Of a stretch of DNA of 32,237 nucleotides, positions 23,161 through 29,591 are shown piece after piece (position 1 is the stretch's first letter; every line of letters begins with the position of its first letter). Below the pieces are notes generated by a model, which made no database searches, was not told the origin of the DNA, and saw only the letters and a program-made list of their open reading frames with translations. The stretch is from a virus, in IMG/VR virus record IMGVR_UViG_3300044636_000228, positions 1 through 32,237 of that record; one strand, given 5' to 3'. The translations under genes were made by a program, and so were the position numbers.

Positions 23161-23344
23161 GATTCAAACAGAAAACCCCACCCAGACCGTGGTGAGAACT
23201 CGCGCAGAACCAACGCGACGTAACACGGAAAGGGTGGGGAAAATTGGGTTGAACATGGGTTCTGGTTGTGGTGTCGGCGTTCACTTCTCACGGCTCGCGT
23301 CGACGGGTTGCTCCCTATCTGCTGATCTGGTTGTTGTCCAGACC
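23161..23344 (-). promoter_or_regulatory. Gap before the replication initiator
   Basis: This 184-base region has at most one tiny frame. It contains an 8-bp inverted repeat, CCCCACCC (23176-23183) and GGGTGGGG (23232-23239), separated by 48 bases. That could form a long-range stem in the leader of the initiator mRNA or be a protein-binding dyad. No clear sigma-type promoter boxes were found. It is one of the two longest gaps, so regulation of replication is plausible. Confidence 0.35.
23164..23256 (-). CDS. Possible leader peptide before the initiator (30 aa)
   Basis: ATG 23256 opens a 30-codon frame (MFNPIFPTLSVLRRVGSARV...) ending at TGA 23166-23164, four bases before the initiator ATG at 23160. 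It has an A/C-rich leader (ACACCACAACCAGAACCC) of the type seen at other starts. The sequence is not recognisable and it may be chance, but the position suggests translational coupling. Low confidence. Confidence 0.3.
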   Translation of the reverse strand: MFNPIFPTLSVLRRVGSARVLTTVWVGFSV

Positions 23345-24010
23345 CTAGTACGCCGGAATCAGCACATCGGCCACGCGTTTGGTCAGCTCCACATCCAATA
23401 GGCAGTAGTCGATGGCTGCTTGCCGGTCGGTATTCCACAACAGGCTGAAGTCGGCGCCGCTGCCACCCTTGTCACCTAGGCCCAAGTGCCGACTAATTGC
23501 ACCGAGGCTGCCGTGCGCCCGGCTGTCTCCAAGCTGCCACACCTCGCGCAGGTCGATCACGGTCTCAGCCCAATAACGACCGCTCCGGAGCCAGTAGGGT
23601 ACTTCTACCCGATGCTTCCAAGAGCGTTTGATCAGGAAGGGCAGGTCAAATGCCTTGATGTTGAAGCCGATCAGCATGGGGTTGCGCTCGTGCTGATTCA
23701 GCAGCGCCCACCATTGCCTAAGCATGGCAGCCTCACCATCGGCATCGGCCCACACGATGTTTGAGCCTTTACCTCCGGGCATCCAGTAGCCGATGCAGAG
23801 CACTTGGCCCGATAAGGCGTCTAGAGCGGCATTTCGGATGTAGTCGCATGTGTGGCTCTCCTCGGCCTTCTGGAGCTTCTCGGCGATCAGGTCGGGGTTT
23901 TTGATGTTGCCCATCTTGACCTGCGTTGGGTCGAAGGGCGGGATGTTGAGTTGGTCGACCGGCAGGGGCCCGGTCTCGATGTCGAAGATGATTTTTGAAT
24001 TGGCTGGCAT
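23345..24010 (-). CDS. PolB-type 3'-5' exonuclease (221 aa)
   Basis: The three DEDD-type motifs are visible: ExoI IIFDIETGPL (Asp10, Glu12), ExoII MLIGFNIKAFDLPF (Asp122) and ExoIII DYCLLDVELT (Tyr202 and Asp206, a DEDDy pattern). The protein is a stand-alone exonuclease without a polymerase domain. It would degrade DNA 3' to 5' and may act in phage recombination or proofreading. ATG 24010 (MPANSKIIFD) is chosen over the open upstream extension because its leader (ACTACTAACCCAAAGCAATT) is A/C-rich and the protein begins at the first strand. Confidence 0.88.
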   Translation of the reverse strand: MPANSKIIFDIETGPLPVDQLNIPPFDPTQVKMGNIKNPDLIAEKLQKAEESHTCDYIRNAALDALSGQVLCIGYWMPGGKGSNIVWADADGEAAMLRQWWALLNQHERNPMLIGFNIKAFDLPFLIKRSWKHRVEVPYWLRSGRYWAETVIDLREVWQLGDSRAHGSLGAISRHLGLGDKGGSGADFSLLWNTDRQAAIDYCLLDVELTKRVADVLIPAY

Positions 24011-24095
24011 ATTGCTAAATTGCTTTGGGTTAGTAGTTGATGCGCGTTTGTCGGCCGATGCGCGCCCCCGGCTTCCCACGAGTCAGTAAGATGGA

Positions 24096-24836
24096 TTAGA
24101 AAGGCACGTCGTCGAAGTCGGGCTGCTCAGTCTTCTCGATCTCCTCCATGCGCTGAGTCACAGCACCGATCAGCAGGATGTCCTCAGGGCTCTTGCCTGA
24201 ATTGACCTTGGCCTTAGGCAGCCAATGCTCGGCAAGTCCCCGCACGGCTTCGTTGGTCAGCTCCGACAGGGCAATGCCTCGGAACTTGCCGACATGCACC
24301 TTGGTGTCACCTAGTTTAACCGGGGCCGCAGTTGCCGGCGTCACGGTCTTCACCTTGTCGTCATCCTTCGGCGGCCTGTCTTGCATACGGACCCACAGGC
24401 CCGAGGGTTTGAGGGGCTCACCGCTTTTGTGGGGCATGATGAGCTTGATGTTGCTGTAAGTCTTGGCACCGTCCTGGCTCAACTCGTGGGCAATGACCAA
24501 GGTGGCCGGTCGGCCGATCAATGTATCCAAGTCGAGGCTGACCGTCTCCTCTGCCGTTAGGGCCCGGCCATACCAGTCCTTGAGGAACTTGGTCAGGCTT
24601 CCTTTCTCATGCAGACTGGCCGTCATCGGTGCCGTCATGATCACCCAGGGCTGCACCGGGTTGCGTGATTTGTCCAGAATGTCGATCTCGAAGGCGATCT
24701 TGAATTTTTGCTTGCTGCCATACTCGGTCTCATAGGCTTTCAGCGGAGTGATGTCGATGCAGACCGCTCGGCCTGTGTATTCCGGGCAGGGCGTAAAATT
24801 CCCGCCGCCTTGTTTTGTTGATACTGTGATTCCCAT
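24096..24836 (-). CDS. Single-stranded DNA-binding-like protein (246 aa)
   Basis: The N-terminal half is beta-rich (RAVCIDITPLKAYETEYGSK, then FKIAFEIDILDK), as in phage ssDNA-binding/DUF669-like folds. The C-terminus ends EQPDFDDVPF, which mimics the acidic DDDIPF tip by which bacterial SSB recruits partners. It is encoded next to an exonuclease and ahead of the initiator and helicase. It would coat ssDNA during replication or recombination. The leader before ATG 24836 is AACAACAACACAACAAAGAA, with no SD. Confidence 0.74.
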   Translation of the reverse strand: MGITVSTKQGGGNFTPCPEYTGRAVCIDITPLKAYETEYGSKQKFKIAFEIDILDKSRNPVQPWVIMTAPMTASLHEKGSLTKFLKDWYGRALTAEETVSLDLDTLIGRPATLVIAHELSQDGAKTYSNIKLIMPHKSGEPLKPSGLWVRMQDRPPKDDDKVKTVTPATAAPVKLGDTKVHVGKFRGIALSELTNEAVRGLAEHWLPKAKVNSGKSPEDILLIGAVTQRMEEIEKTEQPDFDDVPF

Positions 24837-24859
24837 GTTTTTCTTTGTTGTGTTGTTGT

Positions 24860-25051
24860 TTACCTAGAGGCTTGTTTTTCAACCTCTGAAAGTTGTTTTG
24901 CCATACGGCTGTATTTCGCCCAGTAGTCGGGCCATGTCGCTTTGATCTTGGCAAGGTTCTCCTCGTCTGCCACATAGGCAGCAGCGCCAAGTTTGCGAAC
25001 AAATGACCCGCCGTATTCCATCATTGTGTTGATTGTCTGCTTGTCGTTCAC
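24860..25051 (-). CDS. Small hypothetical protein (63 aa)
   Basis: GTG 25051 overlaps the upstream stop (AAGTGA). The product MNDKQTINTMMEYGGSFVRK continues as a helical segment (ADEENLAKIKATWPDYWAKY) and ends KQLSEVEKQASR. 'mm.ygGsFv..La.a...AD..N..ki...fp.yw..Y' resembles a small family often found in phage replication regions. It is the last gene before the SSB-like gene. Function unknown. Confidence 0.72.
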   Translation of the reverse strand: MNDKQTINTMMEYGGSFVRKLGAAAYVADEENLAKIKATWPDYWAKYSRMAKQLSEVEKQASR

Positions 25052-25194
25052 TTGGACGCCTTTCGTTTACGAGTAAAGAAGCTGGTGAACTCCACCCTTA
25101 CCTTTTGCACCGCACGATAGGTCTCGCCTGCTTCCTTCTTGGTGATGCAATAGACTCCGGTGCCTTCCTTCTGTATTTGTTGAGCTGATTTCAT
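25048..25194 (-). CDS. Small basic hypothetical protein (48 aa)
   Basis: ATG 25194 overlaps the upstream stop (CAATGA) and the stop overlaps the next GTG. The product MKSAQQIQKEGTGVYCITKK is short and Lys-rich at the end (FFTRKRKASK). No domain is recognised. Only the coupled start and conserved overlap pattern support it. Confidence 0.62.
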   Translation of the reverse strand: MKSAQQIQKEGTGVYCITKKEAGETYRAVQKVRVEFTSFFTRKRKASK

Positions 25195-25382
25195 TGTAGT
25201 ATGAAGTCGAAGTTGATGTGCCAGGTGTCGCACAGCCTGTTGTAGGTGTCGTTCTTGATGCGCCAGGTCCGCGGGTCACGGGTTGTCCCGCTGTGCCTGC
25301 ATTTGATCCGCACGTCGATGTTCTGAATGGCCGTGTTCCGCAGGTGATGGTCAGGCGGCAGTTCGTGCAGTTTGGTGATCAT
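25191..25382 (-). CDS. Small hypothetical protein (63 aa)
   Basis: ATG 25382 overlaps the previous stop (CCATGA). GGAGGGGAG lies about 10-15 bases upstream. The product MITKLHELPPDHHLRNTAIQ contains WRIKNDTYNRLCDTWHINFD and ends FILQ. 'ddHHlr' and 'DTWHI.FD' give it a conserved look, but I recognise no family. It is part of the coupled small-gene chain. Confidence 0.66.
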   Translation of the reverse strand: MITKLHELPPDHHLRNTAIQNIDVRIKCRHSGTTRDPRTWRIKNDTYNRLCDTWHINFDFILQ

Positions 25383-25723
25383 GGTTTGTTTCTCCCCTCC
25401 TCTAATATCGCCAGCATTCCACGAGCAACCATACCGTTTGAACCATTCCGAAAGAACCTTCTGCTTGCTCTACTGATAATGTCCTCCAACCGCTTGATGC
25501 GCTCGCAAGCTTCATCACGCTGCTTTGTCAGGATTTGAACCTGACGCTCACGACACAATTTGCTTTGTCCATATCGTCTCCATTCACCATTGTTCAAATC
25601 GACATCTTGAGCTGTCTTGCACTCGTAAGTGGCAAATCTTCCATCCTTAGATTTGATTGGGTTTCCGCAATGAACGCGGACAGGTAATTCACAGAACGGG
25701 CATTTGTCTGGTACGGTATTCAC
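25379..25723 (-). CDS. Zinc-ribbon plus coiled-coil small protein (114 aa)
   Basis: Cys8, Cys11 (CPFC), Cys19 and Cys35 could bind one zinc. Residues about 65-90 are a helix containing the module CERIKRLEDIISRA, whose DNA (25482-25501) is one of four near-identical 20-mers in this region. The start is GTG 25723 in a GTGA overlap, with AAGGGGG eight bases upstream. It is one of a set of small proteins that share the RIKRLE(E/D) helix. Role unknown; zinc-ribbon plus coil suggests a protein-protein or nucleic-acid adaptor. Confidence 0.76.
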   Translation of the reverse strand: MNTVPDKCPFCELPVRVHCGNPIKSKDGRFATYECKTAQDVDLNNGEWRRYGQSKLCRERQVQILTKQRDEACERIKRLEDIISRASRRFFRNGSNGMVARGMLAILEEGRNKP

Positions 25724-25911
25724 AACTTAACCCCCTTCTCATTCCACAGCAGCAGATCCGCTCGCATGGCGTCGTTCTCCTGCTCCAGTTGTTTCACCCG
25801 ATCCTCCAATTTGCGAGCGTCGATTGCGATGGCGCGGAGTTTTAGTTTGCGTTGCCACCAAATTTGAATTGGTTCTTCGACGATATTGAGAATTCGCTCT
25901 TCAATGCTCAC
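25720..25911 (-). CDS. Small coiled-coil protein (63 aa)
   Basis: Almost the whole chain is helical: MSIEERILNIVEEPIQIWWQ, then KLEDRVKQLEQENDAMRADL with heptad hydrophobics. KLEDRVKQLEQE is a degenerate relative of the RIKRLEE module of its neighbours. The start is GTG 25911 in a GTGA overlap preceded by GGAGG in the shared junction cassette. It may form a dimer or associate with the other coiled-coil proteins. Confidence 0.72.
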   Translation of the reverse strand: MSIEERILNIVEEPIQIWWQRKLKLRAIAIDARKLEDRVKQLEQENDAMRADLLLWNEKGVKL

Positions 25912-26282
25912 GGCTTGGCCTCCGTCAACGCCTCAAAGGCGATCTGGGATTCGGTTGAGCGGTTGCTGCGGTAGTCGGTGTTTGCAATGCGGTGGAGAGC
26001 CTCCTCCAGCCGCTTGATGCGGTCTTGATACTCCCTTACGTCACCGATGCCCACCGGCAGAGCAACGCTCCCACGCAACCAGTTGGCCCAGAGCGCGTGA
26101 GGGTCGTTGACGACTGCCTCAAGCAGTTTGATGCGCTCGGTCGCAGCACGCAGCTTCGTAGCAAGTGGCTCACGATCGAGACATGACATGCTGCGAAAGG
26201 TTTTTGTTGATCCGCAACAGTACCACGGATTCCCGGCAGTATCACTCACAGCAAGCGGTGAGTCGCAATGTGGGCAAGTCAC
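25908..26282 (-). CDS. Zinc-finger coiled-coil protein (124 aa)
   Basis: GTG 26282 is the chosen start because it lies in the same GTGA cassette as its neighbours and opens directly at MTCPHCDSPL. Cys3, Cys6, Cys22 and Cys23 (with Cys34) make a probable zinc ribbon. Two copies of the coiled-coil module follow: ATERIKLLEAV and YQDRIKRLEEALHRI. The stop falls in another copy of the cassette (EAKP, then TGA). Function unknown. Confidence 0.74.
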   Translation of the reverse strand: MTCPHCDSPLAVSDTAGNPWYCCGSTKTFRSMSCLDREPLATKLRAATERIKLLEAVVNDPHALWANWLRGSVALPVGIGDVREYQDRIKRLEEALHRIANTDYRSNRSTESQIAFEALTEAKP

Positions 26283-26476
26283 AGCTTGGCCTCCTTGATG
26301 ATTAGAAGTACACCCATGTAAACCATCCAAACGGCTCCAATAGGTATCAGCCAAAACAGCCGAAAGACCATTCCAAAGTCATACTGCCCACTGGAACGGT
26401 ATGGCCTGAACATGACGCACAGCAGGATTACGGTGATAAGTGCTGGCACGATCCACGATTTGATTGTGATAGTCAC
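26279..26476 (-). CDS. Small two-span membrane protein ending KEAKL (65 aa)
   Basis: Hydrophobic segments at about residues 8-23 (WIVPALITVILLCVMF) and 37-60 (VFRLFWLIPIGAVWMVYMGV) are separated by a polar loop. The C-terminus IIKEAKL is encoded by the shared junction cassette, so these last residues are probably a by-product of that sequence. GTG 26476 starts in the cassette copy at 26473. It is the only clear membrane protein among the coiled-coil set, so it could anchor them; that is inference. Confidence 0.74.
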   Translation of the reverse strand: MTITIKSWIVPALITVILLCVMFRPYRSSGQYDFGMVFRLFWLIPIGAVWMVYMGVLLIIKEAKL

Positions 26477-26772
26477 AGCTTGGCCTCCTTGGCTTCGAGT
26501 ACATCAATGGCTTTTTTCCAATGATCGTACTGCCCCTTGTAAAAGCAGTAATAAGAACGCTCGTGGGTTATGCCGTCATCTTTTCCGATGAAAGACCTGT
26601 GCATTTTGACCAGCGTGTCTAGAGCCTCCTCCAGCCGCTTGATGCGCTCTTGCTGTTCTTCCAGTCGCTGCGCTGCTTCAGCAATCGCTGCGTTTGCCAC
26701 GCCATCGTCGGATTGGATATCGGATGACAATATCCGCATGGCTTTGATCAGTTTTTCGGTTGAACTTCTCAC
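26473..26772 (-). CDS. Coiled-coil small protein ending KEAKL (99 aa)
   Basis: Residues about 28-60 form a helix with heptads, AAQRLEEQQERIKRLEEALD, containing the shared module (DNA copy 26627-26646). The C-terminal part has aromatic residues (ERSYYCFYKGQYDHWKKAID) and ends VLEAKEAKL. The GTG start at 26772 is in a cassette copy with AAGGAGG. It is likely an oligomer. Function is unknown. Confidence 0.74.
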   Translation of the reverse strand: MRSSTEKLIKAMRILSSDIQSDDGVANAAIAEAAQRLEEQQERIKRLEEALDTLVKMHRSFIGKDDGITHERSYYCFYKGQYDHWKKAIDVLEAKEAKL

Positions 26773-27128
26773 AGCTTGGCCTCCTTGGCTTTGAACCAGT
26801 TCTCGGATGCGCTACGGCAAGCCCGACAAGGCCCACCGCATCCACACCCATATCCCACTCGTTCTTCGACTACATCCCCCGCATCCTCCAACCGCTTGAT
26901 GCGGTCTTCTTGTTCCCTAATCTTTTTGGATTGAATGTCGGCCATCCATTGCTCACGCATGATCTGTAGCACCTTAGCTGCTGTCTCTGTAGGTGACAGA
27001 TGCTCGGCTACAGTGATACGTCCATCGGCGTGGATTGTGAGTAACTCTGCGTTGAACTTTTTGCTGTCAAGAATAATTGTGTCTTTGATTGGCATAGTTA
27101 GTTTAGTGTTTGATTGTTGTGTTGTCAT
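26769..27128 (-). CDS. Coiled-coil, Cys-rich small protein ending KEAKL (119 aa)
   Basis: The N-terminal 50 residues are a beta-like domain (DTIILDSKKFNAELLTIHAD), followed by the helix KKIREQEDRIKRLEDAGD and a Cys cluster (Cys95, 97, 101 and 104), likely a zinc site. The start is either ATG 27128 (ATGA overlap, MTTQQSNTKL) or ATG 27095 (MPIKDTIILD) after an A/C-rich leader; both fit local patterns. The C-terminus KAKEAKL comes from the shared cassette. Confidence 0.72.
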   Translation of the reverse strand: MTTQQSNTKLTMPIKDTIILDSKKFNAELLTIHADGRITVAEHLSPTETAAKVLQIMREQWMADIQSKKIREQEDRIKRLEDAGDVVEERVGYGCGCGGPCRACRSASENWFKAKEAKL

Positions 27129-27466
27129 TTGCACTCTTTCCATTTGCCAATCGTGCGGAGGAAAGCCTCTGCGCGTTGGGTTGCGGTGGCGTGCCATCCG
27201 TATTCGAGTGGGCAGCAAACGGCCTCTAGTTGGTAAGCGTATTCTTTTTCTTGCTCACGCGTCAGCACCTTCTCCGCCTCGTGCATGGCGTTGAGGTCGT
27301 TGAGGTAGTCGGGAATGCCAACATTCCAAACACTGCTCATAGAACACCAAAGATCACTGGTCATTGAGCCGTCTGCTCTTGTTGCTCTCCAGAACTGATC
27401 ATCATCAACTGTTGCTGTCCATCCACACGCTTCTGCGATAGCAATCCGTTGTTCTTCTGGTGTCAT
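27125..27466 (-). CDS. Conserved small phage protein (113 aa)
   Basis: The product MTPEEQRIAIAEACGWTATV contains PDYLNDLNAMHEAEKVL and ends FLRTIGKWKECK. 'cGw', 'PdYl.DLnAMheaE' and a final 'R.eA.l.tigkW' make a recognisable but uncharacterised phage protein type. ATG 27466 overlaps the previous stop (AAATGA) with AAGGAGG upstream. It is helical and soluble. Confidence 0.8.
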   Translation of the reverse strand: MTPEEQRIAIAEACGWTATVDDDQFWRATRADGSMTSDLWCSMSSVWNVGIPDYLNDLNAMHEAEKVLTREQEKEYAYQLEAVCCPLEYGWHATATQRAEAFLRTIGKWKECK

Positions 27467-27648
27467 TTCGCCTCCTTCCATTTGAATTGCGGTTTACCGC
27501 TTGTGTCGTTGGTGTAATAGGCGGCTCCTGCGAGGATGGCTTCTTCTCTCAGTGCCGTGTCACCTCTGGTGAATCCTAAGATAATTCCGATGATAAACGC
27601 AGTCACAGCAACTACGCCTATGAGTTTTGCTAAAGTGTCGTCGCTCAT
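27463..27648 (-). CDS. Single-span membrane protein (61 aa)
   Basis: ATG 27648 opens MSDDTLAKLIGVVAVTAFII with a transmembrane helix at about residues 8-26 and a soluble tail containing AILAGAAYYTNDTSGKPQF. It overlaps both neighbours by ATGA, with GGAGG before each start. The family is not recognised. An inner membrane location is predicted. Confidence 0.74.
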   Translation of the reverse strand: MSDDTLAKLIGVVAVTAFIIGIILGFTRGDTALREEAILAGAAYYTNDTSGKPQFKWKEAK

Positions 27649-27995
27649 TTCGCCTCCTCCATCACCCCGCACGGGAGCCATGTAACACCCTTGTCGATGG
27701 AGTGTTCGTTCTTCAAATAGAAATCCATCCTCATATCATCATTTCCCACGTTAAGTATCAACCAGCGGAATTTTGGATCTGTCCCCCTCCTCATCCACGC
27801 ACCCAGCGGCACCTCGTCCGCAGTCCACGGGCGGAATGTTGGGGTGGGTTTGATGTGGTACATTGTTGTGTCGTCACCCCAGTTCCAATACGGATCATCT
27901 GCTGTATCAGCAGGTGCATAGAATGATACCACTTCCTTCCCATCCACAAATGCCTGCATGATGCGGATGGCTTCGATTGTTTGTTCTTTAGTCAT
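27645..27995 (-). CDS. Conserved small phage protein, WTADEVP type (116 aa)
   Basis: The product begins MTKEQTIEAIRIMQAFVDGK and contains TFRPWTADEVPLGAWMRRGT followed by FRWLILNVGND. The 'W..dEvP.G...R....W.i' pattern is widespread in small phage proteins of unknown function. ATG 27995 overlaps the previous stop with a GGAGG upstream. The upstream in-frame extension is rejected because it lies inside the preceding gene. Confidence 0.78.
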   Translation of the reverse strand: MTKEQTIEAIRIMQAFVDGKEVVSFYAPADTADDPYWNWGDDTTMYHIKPTPTFRPWTADEVPLGAWMRRGTDPKFRWLILNVGNDDMRMDFYLKNEHSIDKGVTWLPCGVMEEAK

Positions 27996-28195
27996 TTGGT
28001 TTCCTCCACTCGTTGCATTTCCACAAAGTCCAATGTGTTCTGTTCGTTGATTGCTATTCCCCGGTTGTTGCGACGGCAATACAGCTCGATTGCGTTGTAC
28101 ACCTCACTTAGTTTTTCCTCTTGTAGATAGATAGTCAGAAGACCTTTGAATGTGAGGCGGATTGTTTCTTCGGCTTTAGTTTGTTTTTTGCTCAT
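27992..28195 (-). CDS. Small hypothetical protein (67 aa)
   Basis: ATG 28195 overlaps the resolvase stop (AAATGA), with GGAGG nine bases before it. The product MSKKQTKAEETIRLTFKGLL continues EEKLSEVYNAIELYCRRNNR, mainly helical and basic. It ends VEETK. No family is recognised; part of the coupled chain. Confidence 0.7.
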   Translation of the reverse strand: MSKKQTKAEETIRLTFKGLLTIYLQEEKLSEVYNAIELYCRRNNRGIAINEQNTLDFVEMQRVEETK

Positions 28196-28647
28196 TTGAG
28201 TCCCTCCGCAATCATGGCGTGCTCAAGGATCAGCACGGCGTCCGCGGTCTTCAGTGTGATGTGCAGGTTTGGTTGCCTCTGCTGCGCCAAGCCCTTCAGG
28301 TGGCTCTTCCAGCCCTTCCCGTGGGTCTTGCTTGTGCCAGCCCCAATCGTCTTCTGCCAGCGTTGTGGCGGCACATCGATCACCCGGGTCTTGGTGCTTG
28401 CGATAAGGCCGTGCAGAAAGCCCACGTTGCGCCCGAAATTGAACATGGCAGACCCCGGGGCACCCTTGCCGCCCACATAGCCGCCTACCTTCTCGATGTA
28501 GACAACGTCTGACACACCCAGCCTGTCGAGCACTAGGTCGCGCACATCGGCGTCGGTGACAGGCATGGCGTCCAGCGTCACGCCGCTGCGGCCGTAGAAA
28601 GCCAGGCCGCCGGACAGGCCCGGGTCGATTGCTAGGATGCGCTTCAC
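28192..28647 (-). CDS. RuvC-like resolvase / RNase H-fold nuclease (151 aa)
   Basis: The N-terminus MKRILAIDPGLSGGLAFYG carries the first catalytic Asp of the RuvC fold. DVVYIEKV supplies the Glu, and LKTADAVLILEHAM carries the C-terminal acidic pair region. Length and motifs match phage RuvC-like Holliday-junction resolvases. Two starts are possible: GTG 28647 (GTGA overlap with the upstream gene, AAGGCGG upstream) and ATG 28668 (MAEKGGKVKR). The first fits the local coupling pattern. It may resolve branched replication intermediates before packaging. Confidence 0.86.
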   Translation of the reverse strand: MKRILAIDPGLSGGLAFYGRSGVTLDAMPVTDADVRDLVLDRLGVSDVVYIEKVGGYVGGKGAPGSAMFNFGRNVGFLHGLIASTKTRVIDVPPQRWQKTIGAGTSKTHGKGWKSHLKGLAQQRQPNLHITLKTADAVLILEHAMIAEGLK

Positions 28648-28778
28648 TTTGCCGCCTTTCTCAGCCATGTCATGATGGCCTTGTCGGCTACTGCCTGCAT
28701 TTTTAGGCCGTAAGCGAGGCAGTAGTCGCGCAGGGCCTTATGTGTGGTGGGTGTCACGTTGATGGTTTTGGGTTTCAT
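28644..28778 (-). CDS. Small ribbon-helix-helix protein (44 aa)
   Basis: ATG 28778 opens MKPKTINVTPTTHKALRDYC followed by LAYGLKMQAVADKAIMTWLR. One strand with the 'I.v.p.thkaLr.yc...glk....a..ai..wl' pattern is a CopG/Arc-type RHH. Such proteins bind DNA as dimers and act as regulators. The start overlaps the homing-endonuclease stop by ATGA and its end overlaps the resolvase by GTGA. The size is close to the minimum for the fold. Confidence 0.72.
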   Translation of the reverse strand: MKPKTINVTPTTHKALRDYCLAYGLKMQAVADKAIMTWLRKAAK

Positions 28779-29239
28779 TTAACTGTGTGTGAATAGGATC
28801 CGTGCAATTCTAAAGACGCTTTGTTATATGCATTTGATGCCTCAATCGCTGTTTTAAATTGCCCAAGTGATTTCTTTTTTCCGTTGATTCTAATCCTGCT
28901 TCTGAAACTACCGTTTTCAAATGTAACGCCTTTATGTGGAACTGCACCTCTTATGCGCTTCTGATTCCATTGGTTCTGCCTGTTTGTAGATAACCGTAAA
29001 TTTGACCTTCTGTTATCTAATGGATTTCCATTAATGTGATCAACAAATAAAGACTCATTGCAATTCATAAGAACTCTATGCAGGTATACCATTTTGCGCT
29101 TTTCATTTAACTTCTGAAATGTGTATACATATTTGTAACCCTTTTTCATAATGTGAACATTCCACTTGATACACTTAACCTTTTCCCAATCTTGCTCATC
29201 TATTTGGAACTGCCTTCCGTTTTTCAATGTGATTGTCAT
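28775..29239 (-). CDS. HNH homing endonuclease with AP2 DNA-binding domain (154 aa)
   Basis: Residues about 52-95 contain YLHRVLMNCNESLFVDHING followed by NPLDNRRSNLRLST, the HNH_3-type site (His68 with Asn/Asp of the downstream half). Residues about 100-148 (HKGVTFENGSFRSRIRINGK, then LGQFKTAIEASNAYNKASLE) are an AP2-type DNA-binding domain. The DNA is visibly AT-rich relative to its neighbours, so recent arrival is likely. ATG 29239 lies within the 3' end of the lysozyme-like gene. The stop overlaps the next ATG, so the insertion preserved coupling. Confidence 0.9.
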   Translation of the reverse strand: MTITLKNGRQFQIDEQDWEKVKCIKWNVHIMKKGYKYVYTFQKLNEKRKMVYLHRVLMNCNESLFVDHINGNPLDNRRSNLRLSTNRQNQWNQKRIRGAVPHKGVTFENGSFRSRIRINGKKKSLGQFKTAIEASNAYNKASLELHGSYSHTVK

Positions 29240-29591
29240 TTTGCTTGATGGTTTGAAGTTGAACTTTGGCCGCGTATTTGTCTGAACAGGTTTTCTTAAA
29301 ACCTTCAGGGCCAGAATTCCACACCTTCGCAAAATCTGCAACTGTTGGTTTTCTACCGATTCGTTTTTCGGTCACGTAGTGGGTCAGGTACGCCTCGCAC
29401 ACCGCACGGGCCGCCACCCGGTTGGTCATCTCGGAGTGCCGGTAGTTGCTGCCGGTGATCCGGTTCACATCCTGCACCACCCCGCGGTGGATCTGCAGGG
29501 GGCCTAGGGCGCGTCCGTTGTCGCCGATGGCAAGGTCGTTGCCGGAGCTTTCGACGATGATCAGGGCGGTGATTAGGTTGGAGAGGTTCAT
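29196..29591 (-). CDS. Lysozyme/transglycosylase-like endolysin with altered C-terminus (131 aa)
   Basis: The N-terminus LITALIIVESSGNDLAIGDN, then ALGPLQIHRGVVQDVNRITG is the SLT/lysozyme-like signature, with Glu14 as the probable catalytic residue. 'YRHSEMTNRVAARAVCEAYL' and 'VWNSGPEGFKK' are further family blocks. The fold normally ends soon after the 'SGPEG' segment; here the frame continues QTIKQNDNHIEKRKAVPNR into the homing-endonuclease gene. It would cleave peptidoglycan during lysis. No signal peptide is seen. ATG 29591 overlaps the previous stop. Confidence 0.8.
   Translation of the reverse strand: MNLSNLITALIIVESSGNDLAIGDNGRALGPLQIHRGVVQDVNRITGSNYRHSEMTNRVAARAVCEAYLTHYVTEKRIGRKPTVADFAKVWNSGPEGFKKTCSDKYAAKVQLQTIKQNDNHIEKRKAVPNR

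Larger units (their letters stand above)
25908..26787 (-). repeat. Repeated gene-junction cassette (KEAKL, stop, SD and GTG start)
   Basis: The 19-mer TCACAGCTTGGCCTCCTTG is exact at 26279-26297, 26473-26491 and 26769-26787, with a variant at 25908-25923. On the coding strand it reads CAAGGAGGCCAAGCTGTGA: it encodes the last residues KEAKL, supplies an AAGGAGG SD and ends in GTGA, the start of the next gene overlapping the stop. Confidence 0.88.
25482..26903 (-). repeat. Four dispersed copies of a 20-mer encoding RIKRLE(E/D)
   Basis: TCCTCCA(A/G)CCGCTTGATGCG occurs at 25482-25501, 26002-26021, 26627-26646 and 26884-26903, one copy in each of four different genes. All four are in the same reading frame (codons for RIKRLE). 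More diverged relatives are at about 25787 and 26119. Shared frame points to a protein-level coiled-coil module copied between genes. Confidence 0.85.
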
